Positions 55,090 to 61,392 of a stretch of DNA of 64,000 nt are shown one piece after another. The notes under the pieces were generated by a model. It saw only the letters and a program-made list of their open reading frames with translations, did no database searches and was not told the origin of the DNA. Position 1 is the first letter of the stretch. Every line of letters starts with the position of its first letter. A program made the translations under genes and the position numbers. Origin of the DNA: Lutibacter oceani (lineage in GTDB: Bacteria; Bacteroidota; Bacteroidia; Flavobacteriales; Flavobacteriaceae); the NCBI RefSeq assembly GCF_003384935.1, contig NZ_QTTQ01000009.1:1174412-1238411 (forward strand), read 5' to 3'.

Positions 55090-55814
55090 CCTCTTGCTAG
55101 TTTTAAAAATACATCATTCATGCTTTCTGCATTAAACTGTTCTTTTAATTTTTTAGGTGTATCTAAAGCTTCAATTTTACCGTTTACCATAATGGATACG
55201 CTATCACAATATTCAGCTTCATCCATATAATGTGTGGTTACAAAAATGGTGGTGCCTTTGTTTGCGGCTTTGTAAATAAGTTCCCAAAATTGACGGCGAG
55301 TAATTGGATCAACGCCTCCTGTTGGTTCATCTAGAAAAACAATTTTAGGATTGTGTAATAAGGCAACAGAAAAGGCTATTTTTTGTTTCCAACCTAAAGG
55401 TAAAGAGCTTACTAGTTCGTTTACAATTTCTTGTAATTCTAATTCTTCAACCAACTGATATCTTTTTTCATTGATTTGTTTGCGGGTTAAACCATAAATT
55501 CCTCCAAAAAAGGTAATATTTTCTTTTACAGTTAAATCATCATACAAAGCAAATTTCTGACTCATATAACCAATACTTTTTTTAATGCTTTCTGGTTGAG
55601 TATTCACATTAAATCCAGCAACATCTGCATTGCCTGAAGTTGGAGTTAAAATACCAATCAACATTTTCATAGCGGTAGTTTTACCAGCTCCATTTGCGCC
55701 TAAAAAACCAAAAATTTCACCTTTTTTCACATCAAATGAAATGGCATTTACAGCTGTAAAGTCACCAAACATTTTAGTTAGATTTTCAACGTGTATTGCT
55801 GTTTCTTCTTTCAT
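55086..55814 (-). CDS. ABC transporter ATP-binding protein (second)
   Basis: A 242-residue ATPase with Walker A FLGANGAGKTTAM (GxxGAGKT), a degenerate signature SLPLGWKQKIAFSVALLHN, Walker B KIVFLDEPTGGVDP and H-loop TTIFVTTHYMDE. The signature reads LPLGWKQ where LSGGxxQ is usual. It is coupled by a 4-nt overlap to the first permease. Confidence 0.93.
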   Translation of the reverse strand: MKEETAIHVENLTKMFGDFTAVNAISFDVKKGEIFGFLGANGAGKTTAMKMLIGILTPTSGNADVAGFNVNTQPESIKKSIGYMSQKFALYDDLTVKENITFFGGIYGLTRKQINEKRYQLVEELELQEIVNELVSSLPLGWKQKIAFSVALLHNPKIVFLDEPTGGVDPITRRQFWELIYKAANKGTTIFVTTHYMDEAEYCDSVSIMVNGKIEALDTPKKLKEQFNAESMNDVFLKLARG

Positions 55815-55860
55815 TTTTCTACTTCTATTTTTTGTCAGTTCTAGTTAAGGCTTTTACCGA

Positions 55861-55912
55861 TGTATCGAGAACTTCTCGATACAATTTTCTATTGAAAATT
55901 ACTCGAAGTGAC
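55861..55912. repeat. Palindromic intergenic repeat (TGTATCGAGAA/TTCTCGATACA)
   Basis: TGTATCGAGAA (55861-55871) and TTCTCGATACA (55873-55883) are perfect arms about one C. A second hairpin AATTTTC/GAAAATT (55883-55900) and ACTCGAAGTGACC follow. The TTCTCGATACAATTTT word is shared with the element at 40366-40469. It lies in the gap between the two ATPase genes. Confidence 0.65.
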
Positions 55913-55919
55913 CTGCTTA

Positions 55920-56822
55920 TTACTTCGCCAGTTCCATAAAGGTGTCTTCAATGGTAGCTTGGGTAATTTCAATGCTTATATTTTTAAGGTTTTTAGTCTT
56001 TAAATAAAGTTTTAAATCTTCTGGATTAAAATTGGTTCTGCTATCGGTATAATGCACAAATTCACCAAAAGGGTATACACTATATTTGTGTTTATAAATG
56101 TTTAAACTTTCAATTAGCAAGTACATATTAGCTGCTTTTACATTGTAAATGGTTTTAGGATAGTGTTTTACAATTTCTCGTGGTGTATCTATTTCTAAAA
56201 TTTTACCATCTTGTATTAATGCAATTCTGTCACATAAAGCAGCTTCATCCATATAAGGAGTTGAAACTAAAATAGTAATTCCTTTGGTTTGTAAGCGCTT
56301 TAACATTTCCCAAAATTCTTTTCGTGAAACAGGATCAACACCAGTGGTTGGTTCATCTAAAAACAGCACTTTTGGTTTGTGAATTAAAGCACAACTTAAG
56401 GCTAGTTTTTGTTTCATTCCGCCTGATAATTTTCCTGCTCGTCTTTTTTTAAAAGGTTCAATTTGAACGTATATATCTTTTATTAAATCGTAGTTTTCTT
56501 CTATGGTGGTTCCAAAAATAGTTGCAAAAAATTCTAAATTTTCTTCCACAGTTAAATCCTGATATAAAGAAAAGCGTCCTGGCATATAACCCACATTATT
56601 CCGAATGCTTTTATAATCTTTTATAATATCAAAATTTGCAATCGTTGCTTCCCCTTTATTAGGAATTAAAAGGGTAGTTAAAATTCTAAACAACGTTGTT
56701 TTTCCAGCGCCATCAGGACCAATTAAACCGAAAAGTTCACCTTCTTTTACTTCAAAAGAAATGTCTGATAAAGCGGTTTTATTTTTAAATGATTTACTGA
56801 TATTTTGTACAGAAATACTCAT
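55920..56822 (-). CDS. ABC transporter ATP-binding protein (first)
   Basis: A 300-residue ATPase with Walker A GLIGPDGAGKTTLFR, signature KLSGGMKQKLALSCALIHKP, Walker B VLFLDEPTTGVDPVSR and switch ILVSTPYMDE. The switch position reads Pro in place of the H-loop His. About 75 residues follow the ATPase domain. With the other ATPase it equals the two halves that are fused in E. coli YbhF. Confidence 0.93.
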   Translation of the reverse strand: MSISVQNISKSFKNKTALSDISFEVKEGELFGLIGPDGAGKTTLFRILTTLLIPNKGEATIANFDIIKDYKSIRNNVGYMPGRFSLYQDLTVEENLEFFATIFGTTIEENYDLIKDIYVQIEPFKKRRAGKLSGGMKQKLALSCALIHKPKVLFLDEPTTGVDPVSRKEFWEMLKRLQTKGITILVSTPYMDEAALCDRIALIQDGKILEIDTPREIVKHYPKTIYNVKAANMYLLIESLNIYKHKYSVYPFGEFVHYTDSRTNFNPEDLKLYLKTKNLKNISIEITQATIEDTFMELAK

Positions 56823-56832
56823 GGTTAAACCT

Positions 56833-57726
56833 TTAAATGTTTTCAGTTATCCACATTTCTGCTGGCATTCCAATTTTTAAACTGCCATCGTTTTTTACAT
56901 CAATTTTTACGCCGTACACAAGGTTTACACGTTCTTCTTTTGTTTGAATTATTTTGGGTGTAAATTCAGCTTCTGAGGCAATCCAAGAAATTGTTCCTGC
57001 GTAATTTTTCATAGTTTTACCTTCATCAATTTTTACAGTAACTTCTTGACCAATTTTAATAGTTACCAACTGGGTTTCGCTTACGTAAACGCGTAATTGC
57101 ATAGTTGTTAAATCAGCTATTTTATAGAGAGGTTTTCCAAAGGTAACAACTTCGTTAGGTTCGGCATATTTAACCAAAACGATTCCTTTAACTGGATTTA
57201 TAACGTTACTTTTTTGAAGCTGATCTTCTATTTGTTTTAATTGTATATCTAAACTTTTAAGTTCATTTACAACAGGTGCATTTTGAATTTCAATACTTCT
57301 AATTTGCTGATTTAAAACATCAATTTTACCATTTATGGCATCTAATTGTTGTTGTGTTCCTGCGTTTTCTTTTACCAAATTTTCAATTCTGTTTTTTGAA
57401 ATATGTGCTGTTTTTAATTCAGCTTTTAAAACGTTAATTTGCGATAAAACTCCTTTAGATTTTGAATAAACAATTTCTTTTGACGTTTGTAATTGTTGTT
57501 TTTTTAAAGCCAACGGAATGGTATCTATATAACCAACAAAGTCTCCTTTTTTTAAAACTTCACCTTCTTCTGTGTTAAATTGTAAAAGCTTGCCGTTATT
57601 TTCTGCAGAAATAATAACTTCGGTCGCTTCAAAATTTCCATAGCCATCTGCTTTATGGTTATTGTTGCAAGAAAATAAACTGCTAACAATTATGGTTAAT
57701 GCGATTATTTGATAGTTCGTTTTCAT
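56833..57726 (-). CDS. HlyD/YbhG-type membrane fusion protein, lipoprotein
   Basis: A 297-residue periplasmic adaptor. The signal ends SSLFSCNNNHK with lipidated Cys20. A barrel-sandwich half (EVIISAENNGKLLQFNTEEG) leads to a coiled coil (about 85-165: QINVLKAELKTAHISKNRIE), then VKGIVLVKYAEPNEVVTFGK and the beta-barrel with TPKIIQTKEERVNLVYGVKI, like YbhG. It links the pump to TolC. Lies between tolC and the first ATPase. Confidence 0.92.
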   Translation of the reverse strand: MKTNYQIIALTIIVSSLFSCNNNHKADGYGNFEATEVIISAENNGKLLQFNTEEGEVLKKGDFVGYIDTIPLALKKQQLQTSKEIVYSKSKGVLSQINVLKAELKTAHISKNRIENLVKENAGTQQQLDAINGKIDVLNQQIRSIEIQNAPVVNELKSLDIQLKQIEDQLQKSNVINPVKGIVLVKYAEPNEVVTFGKPLYKIADLTTMQLRVYVSETQLVTIKIGQEVTVKIDEGKTMKNYAGTISWIASEAEFTPKIIQTKEERVNLVYGVKIDVKNDGSLKIGMPAEMWITENI

Positions 57727-57729
57727 ATA

Positions 57730-58986
57730 TTAATTTCCTTTTAAGATGTTGTAATTGGCTTTTTCTAAAAGCACTTCAATTTTATGTGTGCTTAAACTGT
57801 TTTCTGCTTCAAATAAATTGGTAATTTCTGTTATGTAAGCTGAGGAAGTAATAACACCGTTTTTAAGCTGGGATTCGGTAGATTTTAAGATTTTTTTTCG
57901 GAGTTCAATAATTTTTAAATCTGAATTAATTAGGTTTGAAAGTTTGTTAATTTCAGTTTGTTTTTGTTGCAATTCAATAGCTGTGTTTAGCTGAAAAACT
58001 GCTTCTTGATTTTCAACAATTTCTTTATTAATTAATAAAGATTCCCGTTGTTTTTTATTAGCATTCCAATCAAAAATATTCCAATTTAATTTAATACCAA
58101 CTTGGTAAAAAGTTTGAAAAGAATTATCAAGCATATTTAATCCCGGATTTCCATAGCCGCCTGTTGCATAGCCTATTAAATTTGGTGCATTTTGTTTGGA
58201 AAGTAGATTTTCTGAGGTTTCAATTTTCTCTTTTTGAAGTTGAAAAAGGGCTAATTCAGGTCTTTTAAGTTCAGTAGTATAATCTGTTAAAATAGTTGGG
58301 TTTTCAAACTCAGTATGTGTTGGTATAGGAGTTCCGATTAGTTGTGCTAAAGATTTAATTAAACTACTTTTATTTAAAGAAAGCGCTTCTAATTGTTGTT
58401 TAATTTTTAAAATTTCAGCTTCAATAACATAATCAGAAGTTGGTAATAATGCTCCAAATTTAATTCCTGCTTTTACTTCATGTAATTTAGTTTCAAGCAT
58501 TGTTTTTTTAGCACGTAATAATTCCATTTTTTCATTAAAAAGTACTACTGAAAAAAAGTAGGCATTTACTTGTTTTTTAAGTTGGTATAAAGTTACTTCA
58601 ACTTGTTTTTGTTGTTCTTTTAAAGTAGCTTCACTAACTTTTTTAGTAGCATTAATTAAACCACCATTATAAATTAATTGATTTGCTGAAAGCGTTGCTT
58701 TATACTGGTCTTTGTTTGGAGCTTCAACGGTTGTATTTGGTATTTCAATTGGCATTTTTGTAACATCGGACTGATAGGTTGTTTGAACTCCCAATTCTAA
58801 TTTTGGAAGTTTTTTTGTGTAAATTGATGCGATGTCTAGTTCATTTTGCTTAGCAAACAAATTCGACTGTTTTGCCAATGGATAGTTTTTATTCAATAAA
58901 GAATAACAGGTTTCTAAACTCAACTTTTCTTGTGAAAACATTCCTGTTGAAAGAAACAGTAACAATAAAACGTGTTTTTTTTTCAT
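57730..58986 (-). CDS. TolC family outer membrane channel
   Basis: A 418-residue outer membrane efflux protein. A signal peptide (HVLLLLFLSTGMFSQ) precedes two OEP repeats of helical hairpins, for example KVSEATLKEQQKQVEVTLYQ and LQKEKIETSENLLSKQNAPN, with YATGGYGNPGLN beta-strand words. I start at ATG 58986, which is 4 nt after the tetR stop; ATG 59007 would overlap tetR. Confidence 0.92.
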   Translation of the reverse strand: MKKKHVLLLLFLSTGMFSQEKLSLETCYSLLNKNYPLAKQSNLFAKQNELDIASIYTKKLPKLELGVQTTYQSDVTKMPIEIPNTTVEAPNKDQYKATLSANQLIYNGGLINATKKVSEATLKEQQKQVEVTLYQLKKQVNAYFFSVVLFNEKMELLRAKKTMLETKLHEVKAGIKFGALLPTSDYVIEAEILKIKQQLEALSLNKSSLIKSLAQLIGTPIPTHTEFENPTILTDYTTELKRPELALFQLQKEKIETSENLLSKQNAPNLIGYATGGYGNPGLNMLDNSFQTFYQVGIKLNWNIFDWNANKKQRESLLINKEIVENQEAVFQLNTAIELQQKQTEINKLSNLINSDLKIIELRKKILKSTESQLKNGVITSSAYITEITNLFEAENSLSTHKIEVLLEKANYNILKGN

Positions 58987-58990
58987 AAAA

Positions 58991-59602
58991 CTATATTTTA
59001 ATTGCATTGATAATAAAATTTGAAACTTCAGTGGCTCTTTCTTCCATTAATTGTTCATAATTTTTAGCATCAATTTTTAAAAATCCTTTCAGTAGTGGTG
59101 ATGCAATAAAAGGAAAGATGTTTAAAGCCATAATATTTATAAAAAGGTGCTCAGGTTTAATAGGTGTAATTAATCCATTTTCAATATTTTCTAGTACTTG
59201 GTTTTTAAACTTTTGAATAGTTGGAAAGTTTTTTTCTGAAATTAATTTTTCAACAAATTCAGGGTTTCTATTCAGCTCGCTTATTATAAAATTTGGTAAA
59301 TATGGATGTTTAATAATAAATGAAATATAGTTTTTTGTAAAGTTTTTAATTTTATCATTTAAAGAATCATCATTATTAAGTATTTTGTTTAATTGGGGAG
59401 CTAATAGCATAAAAGCGCTTTTAAAAACAGCCTCAAAAAGCAGTTGTTTACTTCTGTAATAATAATGAAGTAAAGCCTTGTTAATTCCTGCTTCATCTGC
59501 AATTTCTTGCATGCGTGCGCCATCCATTCCTTTTTTTTGAAAAATGCGTTTTGCAGCATTTAAAATGTTTGTTTCAGCAGTTATGTCTTTTGTTCTTGTC
59601 AT
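58991..59602 (-). CDS. TetR family regulator of the exporter operon
   Basis: A 203-residue repressor. N-terminal HTH: ILNAAKRIFQKKGMDGARMQ, then EAGINKALLHYYYRSKQLLF. It is the first gene of the exporter operon and is followed by tolC after 4 nt, like CecR/YbiH before ybhG. Its operator at 59620-59635 abuts the -7 box. Ligand unknown. Confidence 0.93.
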   Translation of the reverse strand: MTRTKDITAETNILNAAKRIFQKKGMDGARMQEIADEAGINKALLHYYYRSKQLLFEAVFKSAFMLLAPQLNKILNNDDSLNDKIKNFTKNYISFIIKHPYLPNFIISELNRNPEFVEKLISEKNFPTIQKFKNQVLENIENGLITPIKPEHLFINIMALNIFPFIASPLLKGFLKIDAKNYEQLMEERATEVSNFIINAIKI

Positions 59603-59619
59603 AGTATTAACTATTTAGT

Positions 59620-59667
59620 TTAACCAAATGGTTAACAAATGTAAAATCTTTTTTTAAACTGACAAAA
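59620..59667 (-). promoter_or_regulatory. Promoter and TetR operator of the exporter operon
   Basis: Minus strand TTTTG (59667-59663), 19 bp, then TACATTTG (59643-59636), an excellent Bacteroidota promoter. Immediately after the -7 box comes TTAACCAAATGGTTAA (59635-59620), perfect 7-bp arms around AA. A repressor bound there would cover the transcription start. The tetR start is 18 nt downstream. Confidence 0.8.
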
Positions 59668-59704
59668 TAAATGTTATTTTTAGGCCTTAATAATTAACAT
59701 TAAA

Positions 59705-61042
59705 ATGAAAAAATTAGTCAAATTTGGGATTGTTCCATTATTAATAATTGTAATTGGTGTTGTGGGCTATAATTATCCACGATTAAATATTATTACCGGT
59801 TTTTCAGCCAAAAGTGTTTGTTCGTGTACATTTGAAGCAAAAAGAGATTTACAATCAATTGAAGCTGGAGATAATGATATTAACCCGGTTTATTATGCAA
59901 AAAACGTAATTAATAAAGAAGAAAAATCGGTTACTTCAACTGTGTTTGGCTTAAAAAAGAGAAAGGCTATATATAAAAAAGGTATTGGGTGTATACTACT
60001 TCCAAAAGATTATAAAAATCAAAAATTTAAACCCAACAGAACTTTTTTAAAAAACGAATTACCGTTTCCTTATGGAGATTTACCACAAAAAGACACCATA
60101 TATAATAATATAAATTATGAAGCGCTTCAAAATGCAGTTGACAATGCTTTTGATAAAGAAGGAGACACTATAAAAAGAACCAGGGCAGTAGTTGTAATTT
60201 ATAAGAATAAATTAATTGTTGAAAAATATGCACCTGGTTTTACAAAAGAGACCAAACTATTAGGTTGGTCTATGACCAAAAGTATTACAAATGCTGTTTT
60301 AGGTGTTTTAGAAAAACAAGGTAAAATAGCTATAAGCCAAACCAGTTTATTCCTGGAATGGAAAAATGATAATCGTTCAAAAATTACCTTAAATAATTTG
60401 TTGCAAATGAATAGTGGTTTGGAATGGGTTGAAGATTATAACAACATTTCTGATGTAACTAAAATGTTGTTTTTAGATCAAGATATGACAAAAACACAAC
60501 TTAATAAACCATTAATAGGGAAACCTAATAATAGTTGGAATTATTCTTCAGGTACTACAAACTTATTATCAGGTTTTATTAGAAATCAATTTAAAACACA
60601 CCAAGAGTATTTAGATTTTTGGTATAAAGAGCTAATTGATAAAATTGGAATGAACTCTATGTTAATAGAAACTGATGCTACGGGAAATTATATAGGCTCA
60701 AGTTACGGTTGGGCAACTGCACGTGATTGGGCAAAATTTGGACTGTTGTATTTAAATGAAGGAAGCTGGAACGGAGAACAAATTTTAAATAAATCTTGGG
60801 TAGATTATAGTAAAACACCAACAAATGGATCAAATGGGCAATATGGAGCACAATTTTGGTTAAATGACGGAGGTGTGTATCCAAATGTACCAAAAGATTT
60901 ATTTTCTTGTAATGGTTATCAAGGTCAACATGTATTTATAATTCCTTCAAAAGATATTGTAGTTGTTCGTTTAGGCTTAACTGAAAATCCTGAATTTAAT
61001 GTGGATGCTTTTTTAAGTAAAATTTTAGATGCAATTAACTAA
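59705..61042 (+). CDS. Serine beta-lactamase-like hydrolase, membrane-anchored
   Basis: A 445-residue protein. One N-terminal membrane segment (about 8-22, GIVPLLIIVIGVVGYN) is followed by a beta-lactamase class C-like domain. Active residues: Ser189 and Lys192 in GWSMTKSITNAVLG, and Tyr-Ser-Ser in NSWNYSSGTTNLL. Family members act as esterases, peptidases or amidases; beta-lactam hydrolysis cannot be assumed. It is divergent from the exporter operon. Confidence 0.9.
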   Translation: MKKLVKFGIVPLLIIVIGVVGYNYPRLNIITGFSAKSVCSCTFEAKRDLQSIEAGDNDINPVYYAKNVINKEEKSVTSTVFGLKKRKAIYKKGIGCILLPKDYKNQKFKPNRTFLKNELPFPYGDLPQKDTIYNNINYEALQNAVDNAFDKEGDTIKRTRAVVVIYKNKLIVEKYAPGFTKETKLLGWSMTKSITNAVLGVLEKQGKIAISQTSLFLEWKNDNRSKITLNNLLQMNSGLEWVEDYNNISDVTKMLFLDQDMTKTQLNKPLIGKPNNSWNYSSGTTNLLSGFIRNQFKTHQEYLDFWYKELIDKIGMNSMLIETDATGNYIGSSYGWATARDWAKFGLLYLNEGSWNGEQILNKSWVDYSKTPTNGSNGQYGAQFWLNDGGVYPNVPKDLFSCNGYQGQHVFIIPSKDIVVVRLGLTENPEFNVDAFLSKILDAIN

Positions 61043-61134
61043 GTGACTAAATTTTAATTTTTTTGTTGAGATTTTTTTTGTTTAGAAGAGTTTAACTTAT
61101 TAATGAAGGCCATAAACATATTTTTAAAATAGGG

Positions 61135-61174
61135 CAATTTACACTGTTTTTATAGTAGGTAAATTGTTTTTTTA
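61135..61174 (+). terminator. Terminator after the serine hydrolase
   Basis: CAATTTAC (61135-61142) pairs with GTAAATTG (61159-61166), followed by a seven-T run (61167-61173). Confidence 0.65.
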
Positions 61175-61258
61175 TTAAAAAAAATAGACCATTTATATTG
61201 AAATTCTTACACTTTACTAAGTATAATATATTTTTCATTAAGATTATGTTAAAAAAAT

Positions 61259-61350
61259 TAATTTTGTAAAAAGCAAAGTCCCTATATAAAAAAACAAATT
61301 TTAATTATTAACAAATTTACATTGAAATACACATTTATAATGTATTTCAA
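61259..61350 (+). promoter_or_regulatory. -7 box and leader hairpin of the repeat protein gene
   Basis: TAATTTTG (61259-61266) matches TAnnTTTG. Downstream, TTGAAATACA (61322-61331) and TGTATTTCAA (61341-61350) form a perfect 10-bp hairpin with a 9-nt loop. The start codon is at 61393, so the hairpin would lie in a leader of about 120 nt. Confidence 0.5.
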
Positions 61351-61392
61351 TAATAGATGAAATAATATTAAGTCAGAATAAATTAACTATAT

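Larger units (their letters stand above)
61043..61392. other. 350-bp gene-free region before the repeat protein
   Basis: It holds a terminator for the upstream gene (61135-61174), a -7-like box (61259-61266) and a hairpin (61322-61350). I see no coding remnant or RNA gene in the rest. Confidence 0.6.

Noticed and set aside
59705..61042. A true antibiotic beta-lactamase
   Set aside because: Only the general SxxK and YSS residues are visible and the N-terminal membrane segment and extra region differ from class C enzymes; such proteins are mostly esterases or peptidases.
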